Shown here: positions 44,935-56,165 of the stretch, piece by piece
Numbering within the stretch: position 1 is the first letter of the stretch
How the letters are laid out: each line of letters starts with the position of its first letter
Assembly (NCBI GenBank): GCA_011037195.1
Contig: JAAEAF010000627.1
Span: 54,387 to 118,386 of the forward strand
Length of the DNA stretch: 64,000 nt
Origin: Triatoma infestans
Taxonomy: Eukaryota > Arthropoda > Insecta > Hemiptera > Reduviidae
Reading direction: 5' to 3'
The notes under the pieces: generated by a model
Databases searched by the model: none
The model's input: the letters and a program-made list of their open reading frames with translations, nothing else
What the model was told of the DNA's origin: nothing
Program-made: the position numbers and the translations under genes

Positions 44935-45250
44935 GGGTGGTATCCCTGAAAGGGCTAATAAAGGAAAGTAATAGCATTATTTGCTGTTTCTCTGATAACC
45001 TCCACACATTGAATAATACTACTCTGTCTAGGAGAAGACTTAATGGCCTCGCTCAAAGGAGTAGTTCTTCTAAGTACCCGGACACGCGGATATAGAGGGC
45101 AATGAGAAAGCTGATGATTTGGCTAAGATGGGATCCGTATTACCATTTTTTGATTCCTAGCCTGCAGTAGCCGGTACTCGGCAGTTTTGTAACAGAGTTA
45201 AGGAATGGAGGAAAAGGAAAATGGAAAAGTACTGCATTAAGTCCCTAGTA
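44935..45250 (+). pseudogene. LINE RNase H end fragment
   Basis: RRRLNGLAQRSSSSK then, in another frame, VPGHADIEGNEKADDLAKMG, SVLPFFDS, PAVAGTRQFCNRVKEWRKRK. This is the 3' part of RNase H and the following linker as in the LINE at 45253-47075, but a separate insertion because the order would otherwise be wrong. Confidence 0.7.
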
Positions 45251-45252
45251 TG

Positions 45253-45620
45253 GGGTGGAAAAAGGAGGTTAAGTACCTAGAGGTAACATTCGATAGTAAA
45301 CTCCTATGGAAGAAACACATTGAATCAATAGTTAGTAAGGCCACTGGCGCCCTCATGATATGTAGGAGGATGGCGGGCAAATCCTGGGGATGCCCCACAA
45401 TATCCTACGGGGACTCTTGACAAGGTACAGCGGCTCGCATGCTTATGCATGACGGGGGCTATGCGGACTTGTGCAACCGCCGGGATTGAGGTTATCCTCA
45501 ATCTGTCACCTCTGCACCTAGTAGTGGAAAGGGCGGCGAAGGGAGCTCTTCTTAGGATCTCTAGGGGTGGTGTGCGAGGAGAGGGGGTCTAGGGATCAGG
45601 GAGTGGCTATCCTCATCTTT
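45253..45620 (+). pseudogene. LINE RT thumb region
   Basis: KYLEVTFDSKLLWKKHIESI, SKATGALMICRRMAGKSWGC, then DKVQRLACLCMTGAMRTCAT and AGIEVILNLSPLHLVVERAA in shifting frames. Matches QRLACLLITGAFKSVPTAAL of the 12.8 kb copy. At least one deletion just before DKVQRLACL removes the Y-G-A-x-V-W motif. Confidence 0.75.
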
Positions 45621-46176
45621 GGGCTCCCTTATCTGGCACCTCCCTAGTGATGGCATGATTAAGAAATACAGCTCCACTAAGAATTTTTCTATGAAGCTGG
45701 GCACTAAAAGTGGGTGGAGCGAAAGATGCGTTCTATTAGACATTAAGGAATATGCCATTAAATGGTATACTGATGAGTCTAAGACCCTCGAGGGGACTGG
45801 GGAGGGGGTGGTTGGGCCAAGGATCAAGCACTCAGTACCCATGGGTAATTTTCCCAGCATCTTCCAGGTGGAGATATACGCTATTGGAAGATGTGTACAA
45901 TTTAACCTGGATAGGGGATACAGAAACCAGGAGATTGTAATTCTTTCCGATAGTCAAGCAGCCATTAGAGCATTGAGTGCATCAGTTATCAACTCTAAAA
46001 TGGTCTGGGAATGCCAAGATAAACTTAATAACCTAGGCAGGAGAAACAAAGTTACTCCATGGTGGGTGTCGGGGCATGTTGGCATTAAAGGGAATGAGAT
46101 GGCCGACCCACTGGCCAAGATAGGCGCTACGACCCCGCTTGTAGAGCAGGAACCTTTTTGTGGGGTTAGCTACTAG
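45619..46176 (+). pseudogene. LINE RNase H domain, catalytic residues intact
   Basis: About 185 codons. IKWYTDESKTLEGTGEGVVG (Asp 1), NFPSIFQVEIYAIGRCVQFN (Glu), QEIVILSDSQAAIRALSASV (Asp 2), VTPWWVSGHVGIKGNEMADP (His and last Asp). All four acidic residues and the His are present. The frame then reads LAKIGATTPLVEQEPFCGVS and stops at 46174-46176; the next 172 codons continue in the same frame after this single stop. RNase H degrades the RNA of the DNA-RNA hybrid in retrotransposition. A single stop makes this a recent loss compared with its neighbours. Confidence 0.85.
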
Positions 46177-46182
46177 TTTCTG

Positions 46183-46704
46183 TTGGAAGAACTTAGGAAG
46201 GAAGAGGAGACGAGGAGATCTCAACTCTGGTACTCCCTTCCCTATTTGCGGCAGGCCAAGATCTGCTTGGGAAATTATAACCAACGGAGATCGGAGGCCT
46301 GCATTGGATTGAGCAAGAACAAGTTCCGCGTTCTTACGGGTTTCCTCACGGGGCATTGCCGACTTAGAGGACACCTGGAAAAGCTGGGTTTGGAAAGTGA
46401 CAGTTCATGCAGATTCTGTGGGGAGTTGGAGGAAACACCATTACATCTGCTTACAGACTGCGAGGCTGCCACTCAGAGAAGATTTAAGAACCCGTGGAGG
46501 AGGGGATATACCCTCTCTGGAGCCTGTCAGGGTATTGGGATTCCTCAGGGATCTCAACCTGATGGAGGTTTTGTAGAACGGATGTTCAGTTGGAACATCT
46601 GCGCGGGTGCTGTGGGCAAGCCTGCGGCACCCAGGGGGCATAGCACAATAGATCAGAAGGACGCAGTGCATTGGCCCCTCCTTCAAAAAAAAAAAAGTCG
46701 GTAG
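46183..46704 (+). pseudogene. LINE ORF2 C-terminus with CCHC knuckle
   Basis: KNKFRVLTGFLTGHCRLRGH, then CRFCGELEETPLHLLTDC at residues ~77-94 (C-X2-C...H...C intact). It is in frame with the RNase H part across the stop at 46174-46176. The frame ends in an A-run at 46686-46697. The last ~60 residues are probably 3' UTR read-through rather than real protein. Confidence 0.8.
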
Positions 46705-47075
46705 AGTTCCTCCAGGCTTATAAGATTTATGAAAGATATAGAGCAGGGGGACTTTTCATCTTCTCTCCCTGAAGAGGGAGAGTTTCCTGGTAGGTGTATT
46801 GACTAGACAAGCGTCTGTAACACACAAATTAGGCAGGAGTCCCCACTAGCTAGGTCAGTGTCTCCGTTTCGCAAAGGCTAAGTTTCGCATATTTGGGAGG
46901 GCAACATTCTCGAGGGAATGCCTGGGAGAATAAGAGTTTAAGAATGTCTTAAGTTATGGTAGTTTGATCGATATATTGTGGGACGAGCCTTCAAGGAAGT
47001 ATAAGTTTTTTCCGGGGGTTAACAGTCATATTGGCTTAGGTCCCGCGCCTACCTAATAATAATAATAATAATAAA

Positions 47076-47499
47076 AGCATATTTAGCATTTCAAAGAAAA
47101 TCTTAAAAGCAGTTTCGAGGATATCACGGAAAACTCAATAAAGTCGTAATTCGTTTGATGGAGTTCAACTAAAATTTTCGAATCGTTTCCATCGTGATAT
47201 CTAGTGGGAAGATCAAATGTGAGTTTTTTTGAGCATGATTGAAAGGATCACCTATTTTACAGTTTGCCGTTTAATAAAAAAAGAATATATCTATTATGTA
47301 AAATTGAAATCAACTTTTCTTATCTGAGTTTTGTTTAAATTCCGAAATTCTTACAAACAATTTAATGGATATTAGAGTCCAAATGCCCGACGGCAATCCA
47401 CTATACATCCAAATGATCGTTTTTTTCTTTGCAGGTTTTTTTGTATTCATTCAAACTCCATACTATAAAATTATTCATACAATGTTCTCATACGAACTT
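47076..47499. other. Unassigned
   Basis: AT-rich. The 5' part of an open stretch beginning at 47365 shows no motif. Confidence 0.4.
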
Positions 47500-48070
47500 A
47501 GCAACATGTTCTTAAGTAGAAAGGAACTAATGCTGTCTTTGTTTGGGTCCCAGGGCACTCAGATATTGCAGGGAATGAACTCGCTGATTTTGGTTGCTAA
47601 AGAGGCAACAAATATGGAGACACACACATTCGAGAGACACATGCCACTTGACGTAATAAGTTGTATTAAAAGGAAAATTCGTCAAGATTGGCAAGATGAG
47701 TGGACCTCAGTGAGTGTTTAACAAACTGAGGAAAATTAAGGGGATCGTAGCACCCTGAGTCACCTGTTACAGAGGTAACAGGAGGGAAGAAGTGGTGATA
47801 GCACGACTGAGAATTGGTCATACCCGCGTAAATCATGGATACCTGATGAGTAGAGAAGTGGCCCCTAGTGTAACACCTGTAACTGCCCTTGACAATAAAA
47901 CATATAGTTTAAGATTGTCCTTTTTACAGTAGATGGAGATTACTGAACTCTATTCCAAATAGAATAAAGGAAGCTCTCGGTAATGATCTCAACAACATTA
48001 ATAGATTAGTACAATACCTAAAAGATATCCGCCTATACGACGGAAAATATATGTGATAGGGTTTTTCAGG
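47500..48070 (+). pseudogene. LINE RNase H end and C-terminal region, another lineage
   Basis: In shifted frames: FVWVPGHSDIAGNELADLVA then KEATNMETHTFERHMPLDVI, RKIRQDWQDEWTSVSV, and after a frame break REEVVIARLRIGHTRVNHGY-LMSREVAP. This order (RNase H end, W-x-x-x-W linker, 'LTRLRIGHTxLTHxYL') is typical of I/jockey-type elements different from the PFIGPEP lineage nearby. The knuckle is degraded. It ends near 48070. Confidence 0.75.
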
Positions 48071-48099
48071 GGGTTTAAAATTATAACTAAATACTATTA

Positions 48100-48687
48100 C
48101 TACTGCACAATAAATTAATATATATACACTTACGATTCTAAGGACTTGACTTATGGGATTAAGAGACAGGCAGATAAACTCAATGAGAGACTGACAGATG
48201 TGTGGACACGATGTTTGTGTTTGGCACGGAAGGTGTCCTTGCTCTTGAAGATGGTGATAAAATGAGGGCCTCCACTGTCCCTTTTTCCTTCAATTTAGAC
48301 CCCTGTGATAGGGGAAGTAGGACCTTAAACCTTGGTTCATCCCCAACCCTTGGTTGGCTTCGCTTCCTTTTGTACGAGCTTGGCTTTCCTTGCGGACAGC
48401 GGGGAACTAGTTTGACTTGTGATATGCCATCACATATAGTTTTATGATTTTGATTGTTATTGTTGATTGTTGTAAAGTGTTTGATAGTTGCAATTGTATA
48501 TCAGTGCTAGTGAAGCCATTAGACTGGTTCTCTTATTATATATTCATTGCGCTATTAAATAGTCATTGTGTTAAGTTACTTATTGTCTGTGATGTCTAGT
48601 TGTTTGTGTTATCGATTGTTTGTGCATATTTGATTATCGAGTCATAGGGCATAATAACCAACACGTTCATTGCCAAAAAAAAAAAAG
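48100..48687 (+). other. Candidate retroposon 3' region ending in poly(A)
   Basis: A GC-moderate segment with an ATGCCATCACATATAGTTTT stretch, then (T/G)-rich DNA, ending GGGCATAATAACCAACACG ... CATTGCC and 12 A residues at 48676-48687. A poly(A) end after unique-looking sequence suggests a LINE/SINE 3' end. A similar GGGCATAATAAAC lies at 8797. No protein motif. Confidence 0.35.
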
Positions 48688-49439
48688 CGTAGGAGAGTAC
48701 AATAGAATAAGAAATCATTTAGTTCGTTTCATTCCATTAAGCAATTTCTCAAGCTGAAGAGCCAAAATATCATAATAATAAAAAAGCAGAGTTTCTTCAT
48801 TAAAAAAAAGTGAAACATGTCTCATAAAAGTAAAAAACTTTTTACTTCTGAATGAAATTGATAATAATATAACATGAAGTATATTAAATTTTAAAAATGG
48901 ATCACATACAGAGAGAGAGTTTATATTAAAACAGAACATTAAACAAACGAATAAAATATTGAGTTAAATGAAATGTGTGGGCTAGATCCGAAACAATAGC
49001 CATTAAACAATAAAAAATAACTTTGACAGCTCTGACAGATATGCAACAACCTTTAATTCCCTAATTGTGTGAACAGTATATTAAAAAAATATTTTACGGA
49101 ATATAAACTTTTATAAAATATAAACTTTTATTGATTACCACTCTTTCTCTTAATATATAAATATAAATATGTAAATGATTTTTTCACATCCTCTTAATAT
49201 TCCAAAAATCTGTGTAATTTTAACAACAAAACAATTTGGTTGAAATAAAAAAACGACTTTCCATTATCACTGCTACTCCCTTGTCCTAACATAAATATAG
49301 ATAAAACTAGAGAGGAGACAAGTATCTACCAAAGGCAGGTAGTAGAAGTGATTATATTGTATTCCAGAAGAGAGCGCCAATAACATTGAACCGACTCCAT
49401 TGAAGCTAAGTCTCTGTACGAGTCTGTGTTGGCACACTG
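48688..49439. other. Unassigned
   Basis: AT-rich. ACAAGTATCTACCAAAGGCA and GGTAGTAGAAGTGATTATAT at 49319-49358 resemble 6060-6095 (ACAAGTATCTGTCCTGACAG, GGTAGTAGAAGTAATATAG), an unnamed short repeat. Confidence 0.4.
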
Positions 49440-49570
49440 TCTGAAAAACGCATCCTGAAGATGGGCGAACGCCCGAAACCGGTCGATGACCACAAAACGA
49501 AGCAGGCTACCACGGAAAATGTCTCTGATGCTTTCCAGCTCTGCGGAACCAACCAGCACTAATAATTAGT
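49440..49570 (+). ncRNA. Hammerhead-ribozyme-like repeat, best copy
   Basis: Core at 49451-49488: CATC, CTGAAGA, an extra T, the hairpin GGGC-GAAC-GCCC, GAAA, CCGGTC, then GATG. This matches the hammerhead layout CUGANGA / stem II / GAAA / stem III / cleavage triplet GUC / stem I, with CATC and GATG able to pair as stem I. Stem III is only ACC/GGU without a loop, so cleavage would need a dimer. Downstream the repeat goes on with ATGACCACAAAACGAAGCAG, GGCTACCACGGAAAATG and CTCTGCGGAACCAACC. Confidence 0.5.
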
Positions 49571-50008
49571 TCGATTTTTTTTTTTTTTTATGTTGTTACG
49601 AGAAAATAGGTTTTGTTTGAATAGCTAGATCTTGCGTAGATTTCCATCTTTATAGTACTCTTTCAATATTTTGTGGATTGCTCCATATATGCATTAGAGA
49701 TAAAGACAATATAACGAAGAGCTACAAACTGTAGGTCTAAGAAAAGTTTTTAGCTAAATGTTATGAATTCCTTGGAGAAATTTTTGTGGATGTTCAACAT
49801 CAATTTTATTTTGTCCCACGCGTATAAACACCCAAATACAAGATGGCAGACTAAAACTTGCATTCCCGACTTCTTTTGCCTTCTTTTTCAACCATAGAAT
49901 GAAAATTTTGATTTTTTTTTTTTTTTTTTGCTAACACTAATTTTATAAAACAGTAAATATTAAATGTTTAGAATTCACTAGATTTTTCAATTTGTTTTGT
50001 ATAAAAAA

Positions 50009-51025
50009 AATCTGGTGTGAAACACTCACACAACTTTCTCTTACTCCAGTTCTCAAAATGATAATTGACAAATTTTATAGTTTGTGTACCAAATTTAATG
50101 AAATCGTCGAAAACTGAAAAAACTGTTCAGTAAAAGCGCACTTCCGGTTTACTAATTTTCTTGAAACTTGGAATTTCAGTCATCTATTTATTTCTAACTA
50201 ATTATGTTTGGATGATAGAATTGTATAATGAACTAGGATAGCACTTTAGATGAAAATCTAACCCCAACCCTCCCCTAAAAGTGCCCTTAAAAGAATTTCC
50301 CAGAGAAATGTTTTAGATAAAAGTTGTAGATCTTTGCATGTTTAGTTTATACGAAGTTTCAAAAAAATCGTCAAAGCCATTTTTGAGAAAATTGCGAAAA
50401 AGTGAATAAATCATTTAGTAAAGTGGTAAAGTAAACGCACTTCGGTTATCCGATTTTTTTCAAACTCAGAATTTCAACAACATATTTAATTCTAATTAAC
50501 ATTATTTAGATGGCAGAATTGTCTAATAAACTGAAATAGCACTTTAGATGGAAACCTAACCCCACCCCTCCCCCAAAAGTGCCCTTCAAATGCATTTTCC
50601 CGGAGAAATGTTTCTAATAAAAGTTGTAGCTCTTTGTATGTGTGGTTGATGTTTAAAGTTTAAAGAAAATCGTCGGAGCCATTTTTGAGAAAATCGCAAA
50701 AAAGTAAAAAATCCAACTAGTAAAGTGGTACTTCCGGTTGAGGAATTTGTTACAGATAACGTACAGTCAGATCCCATGGTGACCTCTAAACGGAATATCA
50801 AATTTCAACTTTCTACGATTTTTCGTTTTTGAGCTATGCTGTTCACATACATACATACACACACACACACACGGACACACGGACACACACACACAGACCA
50901 TTTGCTAAAAACCACTTTTTTGGACTCAAGGGACCTCAAACGGATATTTCCGGTGAAAATTCGATATCGAAAATTTGACACGATTACAATACTTCCTCTT
51001 ACTAGGAGTAAGAGAAAGTAAAAAA
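50009..51025 (-). repeat. CR repeat, full-length copy (left arm of a CR palindrome)
   Basis: From CTGGTGTGAAACACTCACAC to GGAGTAAGAGAAAGTAA. Contains two ~330-bp internal sub-repeats, each with an ACTTCCGG box, an 'AATTTCAACAACAT...TTAGATGGCAG' block, a 'CCTAACCCCACCC' block and an 'AAAAGTTGTAGCTCTTTG' block, then an (AC)n block at 50856-50896. The ends ACTTTCTCTTACTCC are inverted relative to each other. No open frame of note. Confidence 0.9.
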
Positions 51026-51026
51026 A

Positions 51027-51350
51027 TTTATTGCACAATTTGATAATTTATAAAATATCTATGAAGGGAAAATTAGTAAAAAAAGTAAAAATTCTAAACT
51101 AGATAAAAATAATTAGCTATAAATAATTAGCCAATCACAGTGTAGAAGTCAAATGTAGGCGTGATCAACATGATAAGTCCAAATTTCTGATTAGCCTAAC
51201 ATACACCCACATTTCCCCCCCTTCACTTCTACACTGTGATTGGCTAATTATTTATAGCGACTTTTTCTTCTATGAAAAATCTAGTTTAGCATTTTTTTAC
51301 TAATTTTCTGTTCCTACGTATTTTAGAAATTATCAAATTGAGCAATAGAA
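51027..51350. repeat. Inverted repeat, ~125-bp arms
   Basis: Arms 51027-51151 and 51222-51350 are partly mismatched complements, strongest over AATAATTAGCCAATCACAGT and GTAGAAGT. It lies between the two CR arms but has its own centre near 51187. MITE-like. Confidence 0.7.
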
Positions 51351-51531
51351 ATTTTTATAAAAAAATTGCAAAAATCAAGTTATTTCTAGCATAATATTTA
51401 CTGTTTTATATAATAATGTGAACTTTAAAAGTAAAAATTCAGAATTTCACGCCATCGTTGCAAAAGAAAGCAAAAGAGAATTAGGCAGAAATTCAAGATC
51501 CAATTGCTAAAGGAAATTCATGTAATCAATG

Positions 51532-51796
51532 TTTTTTTTTTTTTTTAATTTAAGGCGCATCAACATCTATGGTCATTAGCGCCCGGAGCCTTCTCAGTGC
51601 ACTGCCGGCATCCGGACAGTGTTCTCTCATTACAGACAACAACTGTCCATCACCGAACAGTGAGCTGTAGAGTCTCCTAGGAAGAAAAAAATCTAAGGGT
51701 AGCACTGGACTCGAACCCGGGTCCTCCGCATGGGAGTCTAGTACGCTAACCACTTAGCTAAACCTAGACTAAAGGAATCTTAGATTAAAGGAATCT
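51532..51796 (-). mobile_element. SINE-A, complete, with 11-bp target duplication
   Basis: Minus strand: A box TAGCTAAGTGGTTAGCGTAC and B box GGGTTCGAGTCCAG, both close to consensus; core CTCACTGTTCGGTGATGGAC; 3' domain ending TTAAATT and an A-run (T-run 51532-51545 on the plus strand). TGTAATCAATG is duplicated at 51521-51531 and 51797-51807. The intact promoter boxes and TSD mark it as a comparatively young insertion. Confidence 0.9.
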
Positions 51797-51849
51797 TGTA
51801 ATCAATGTAAATAATAAAATAAAAACAAATATTTAATATTTATTTTATT

Positions 51850-51998
51850 ACTTTCTCTTACTCCTAGTAAGAGGAAGTATTGTAATCGTGTCAAATTTTC
51901 GATATCGAGTTTTCACCGGAAATATCCGTTTTGAGGTCCCCTGAGTCCAAAAAAGTGGTTTTTAGCAAATGGTCTGTGTGTGTGTGTGTGTGTGTGTG

Positions 51999-52043
<45 letters not shown>

Positions 52044-52878
52044 GAACAGCATAGCTCAAAAACGAAAAATCGTAGAAAGTTGAAATTTGATATTCCGTTT
52101 AGAGGTCACCATGGGATCTGACTGTACGTTATCTGTGAAAATTCCTCAACCGGAAGTACCACTTTACTAGTTGTTTTTTTTACGTTTTTGCGATTTTCTC
52201 AAAAATGGCTCCGACGATTTTCTTTAAACTTCAACATCAGCCACACATACAAAGAGCTACAACTTTTATTTGAAACATTTCTCCGGGAAAATTCATTTAA
52301 GGGCACTTTTGGGGGAGGGGTGGGGTTAGGTTTCATCTAAAGTGCTATTTCAGTTTATTAGACAATTCTGCCATCTAAATAATGTTAATTAGAATTAAAT
52401 ATTTTGTTGAAATTCCGAGTTTGAAAAAAATCGGATAACCGGAAGTGCGTTTACTTTACCACTTTACTAAATGATTTATTCACTTTTTCGCAATTTTCTC
52501 AAAAATGGCTCTGACGATTTTTTTGAGACTTCGTATATAAACTAAACATGCAAAGATCTACAACTTTTATCTAAAACATTTCTCTGGGAAATTTCTTTTA
52601 AGAGCACTTTTAGGGGAGGGGGGGTTTAGATTTTCATCAAAGTGGTATCCTAGTTCATTATACAATTCTATCATCCAAACATAATTAGTTAGAAATAAAT
52701 AGATGGCTGAAATTCCGAGTTTCAAGAAAATTAGTAAACCGGAAGTGCGCTTTTACTGAACAGTTTTTTCAGTTTTCGACGAATTTCATTAAATTTGGTA
52801 CACTAACTATAAAATTTGTCAATTATCATTTTGAGAACTGGAGTAAGAGAAAGTTGTGTGAGTGTTTCACACCAGATT
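51850..52878 (+). repeat. CR repeat, full-length copy (right arm of a CR palindrome)
   Basis: Reverse complement of 50009-51025 with few differences. It starts ACTTTCTCTTACTCCTAGTA (able to fold into a hairpin with the following AGTAAGAGGAAGT) and ends GGAGTAAGAGAAAGTTGTGT. The (TG)n block lies at 51975-52030. Confidence 0.9.
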
Positions 52879-53119
52879 TTTTTTATTATAAAGGCTTTTG
52901 TTGATCACTGAGGTTGTAATATTATAGAAAATAATACTTGGAAATATATGTTGCTGCAGAGCTGTTTTTTGTAAGATTAATAAATATTTTGAAATATTTA
53001 GGTTACACTAATATAAAATATTAATATTTTCTCTATTTTATTTGCCCTTCAATATAGGTTTTTATGTGCTTCCAACTTTTTAGTCTTATCATTGCGCCCA
53101 AGTAGTTAATTAAATAATC
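52879..53119. other. Unassigned AT-rich
   Basis: Nothing recognised. Confidence 0.4.
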
Positions 53120-53650
53120 ATTATTTTTTTGTAGTGAGTAAAAAACCTTTGAGAAAGGGTACAGAGTAGTTTCGTGCCCTACCGGTTATGTGGGATTTGT
53201 TACCACTAAAGAAAACGTCAACTTCTCCGTTGCTATTTTTAGTACCAGCCCGGAACCGTTTATCACATTACCTCTGTGAAGACACTGTGAAGGATCATAG
53301 GAGCCCTTCTGTTTTAACCACTCATTTCTCATTGTAAATCCACTTCCTCGGCCTTCTTACTTTTCTGCATCTCTTCTATATACATGGTGACTCGAGCCCA
53401 GCTCGCCTCGTTAATTAAGATTTTGCCTACCATATTATCTCCACCTTCTGATTCCAAACGCACCCCATGTTTACACGCGGTCGTCTGATTCGCACCGCAG
53501 TATCTATACGAAGGGTTTGCCACTTTTCCCATTTGTTTCAGGTAGGTTTGAAACCATACCATGCCTATCAAGAATTGGGCTAGGTTATCGTTTTCTTCCA
53601 CTCATGTCTCTTCAATCCACACTTTGAATTGCAAAATTAACCTTCTCGTC
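53120..53650 (-). pseudogene. R1-like LINE ORF2 C-terminus and 3' UTR
   Basis: Minus-strand frame 53601-53329 encodes about 90 residues. MVWFQTYLKQMGKVANPSYR, YCGANQT (a knuckle with the first Cys mutated and the His/Cys part lost), then EASWARVTMYIEEMQKSKKA. The closing 'SWxxVxxYIxxxxxxKxxEE' is typical of R1/TRAS-group proteins after the CCHC motif. About 200 bp of GC-moderate 3' UTR follows to 53120. Only the tail of the element is present. Confidence 0.7.
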
Positions 53651-56165
53651 TACCTTGCCGCATTGTGGTTTCTCACTTTACTTGCCACCTCTTCATAGTG
53701 TGTATGTAATATTTGAATAAGGATTATTTGTTCAGCTCTGAGTATTAACAAAAGTAAATAACTCAACGTACTCTGAAGAAACCTGTTGCAATATGGTGAA
53801 ACTTTGGTTTATATGACAAACCACAAATGCAACTCTCTCAACCCGAAAACCTAAGTGTTTTGTATTGATTATTATATTATATATCAAACAGTAATGATCA
53901 AGAGAGTGTTTGCTTCTGCATCTCCTGCATACTGGTAAAAAAAAAAGTTGGCAAGAAGGAAGATACGTTGAAGCCAAGGAACATGGTTCTTCACTTACTT
54001 ATTACTTCGCCCATAATAGTTTCTCATACAAGAACTACAACCATACAATGTAGGCATTTTTACAAAATTAGTGGAACTCTATCCGTCTATAAACATCAAA
54101 ACGCCAAAGTAACTTATAAACTAGAACTACAAAAGCAAGTTTGTTTTTTTTTTTAGAAATTTTGCAATAATACTATTAGACGGCAATTTCCCACAAAGAA
54201 TTCGAATTGCAAAGGAGTAACCCATCCATCATCAAATATATTGGGTAACTACTGGACTGGTGTGCGCCAAAGAAGACGTTGAAAGAATCAACTGCCTTAA
54301 ATTACCATACTATATAAGTTGTCAATCGAGGAGTCTTTCAAAATGTGTAAACATGATAGTAGAGTGCCAAGTGAATTAATAACTCGACAAATAACGGAAT
54401 TATTGGGATTGAACATTGTGACTGTTCAACCAATCTCTATCAATCAATAAAATAAGAGGATACCGGAACAGTTAAAAATTAAAGAGTTACTCAGTGTTGA
54501 AATGTGTCAATGTTTTGGGACGAGATGGCCAACAGATAGCAAAAAAACTGCAAGATTTTTAATCTGCGAAGACGACCATCGGTCATTTGGAGACTTGGTG
54601 ACAATTAAAAAACGCACTGGTTCAAGGTTAAAGCTCCGGATAAGTTTCTAGGGCTGTGCAGATTTAGTAAATTAAAACCTTGAAATACGTATGAGGTCGT
54701 AAGAAAGATATTTAAGAATGTGCCAGAAAGCAAGTAGGTATACGCTGAAGAATATATGAAATAAGTATATTATGGAAACTAGAATTGCTCACACTTTGGA
54801 AAACTAGGTTGTGGAATCGAAAGGTGGCTGAACCACGGCAGAACCCCCAACAATAGTGGCGTAACAAACCTCTTCCAATTCAATGGCTGACTACTCAGTC
54901 ATTATAAAGTGACAGTGAGAAAGACACGTCTATACATTTAGAAGAAATAGTGAATCCTCTTTGTTTAAATCTGTTTTATTTGATTTTCTTTTGTATTAGA
55001 CGGCTTATACGAATAGAAAAGATATATTTATTTCCTTTGTCTGCGCTCAATATTAATAAATATTCTAGTAATACTAAACTAATAAGCTTCTTAACATTGA
55101 ATAGGTATTATTAATTCCATTTATTACACATCCCAAACAAGTATTTATAGACGATCGTAAAAATAGGGCAGATAAATAAAATCTTATTATCTAGATTAAA
55201 TTAATTAACTCTGAGTTAGGAATATTCATTTTGATTAAAAGCAAGGTACAAAAAAAAAAAAAAAAAAAAACTGGATGGCGCCAACTTAAATAGATTAATG
55301 AAAATAAATGCACTAAAGAAATCTTTTTGTTCTGTTAAATGTTTAATAACTCATCCGGTGGCCATTATAGCAGCTCATTCTCGCACTCCTATGGTTGCTG
55401 GTATTTCAGGGTTAGTTGGCCGTGCAATAGTGTTCTATGTGCTTGCATAGTAAATGGTTCATTAAGAAAAGTTATTACAACATAGATAACATTTAAATTT
55501 AACATAATTCTATTTAAAACATTAATTATATCAACATTTAGATTAGGCTTGTTCAACTAATCTTTGTTAAATATTTTAAGTTTATTATTAAACTAATCTA
55601 AACAATTCCATTTAGTTTTTTATTTTCTTATGTCAGTCTTTGATCTAGGTGTAAAATAATTATTTTGGTGTTTTGATCAGCTTTAACCATTTTAGCACTA
55701 AAATTAATAAAATGGTGAATTGTTTTATCCACTTTCACAATTATTTCTGGGAAATATATTTTCCAATCTTTTGAAATATTATCTCACTTTAATTCAGACT
55801 TTTGTATCGTTTAAAACAACCACATTCTCTGGTTTGACTCCTTCACTGCTTGAGACAAAATGGAGACAAATTTTAATAATATATATACAGTTTACTAAAC
55901 CCATATTTAAACCCTTTGGCTTACCAATTCCCAAGAGTACTTAGGTATTAGCTCATTAGTTCAAAGGCCAATCATATACGGAGAGTTCAGACTACAAAAG
56001 CTCAAACAAATTACGTTATACATGCTTTATACCTGACTCACATACATCGCTTTTTATTAATTGGAAAAAATGCGTGTCACATTAACAAATAAAACACTAC
56101 AAAAAAACGAATAGAAAAGAAATAAAGACGAAATAAAGAAAATTTAATTGGTTACTTATTAACAA
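53651..56165. other. Long unassigned stretch
   Basis: No gene recognised. An A-run lies at 55250-55270. A slightly GC-richer patch at 55350-55450 (TCCGGTGGCCATTATAGCAG) has no match in the window. Segments at 54190-54900 have balanced composition but only short open frames with no motif. Confidence 0.45.

Larger units (their letters stand above)
45253..47075 (+). mobile_element. 5'-truncated LINE with RT thumb, RNase H, knuckle and (AAT)n tail
   Basis: Begins inside the RT C-terminal part (KYLEVTFDSKLLWKKHIESI), continues through RNase H and knuckle (separate entries) and ~370 bp of 3' UTR to an (AAT)n tail at 47053-47075. It is the best-preserved LINE in the window and of the same lineage as those at 11.6-13.0 and 14.7-15.4 kb. 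Confidence 0.85.
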
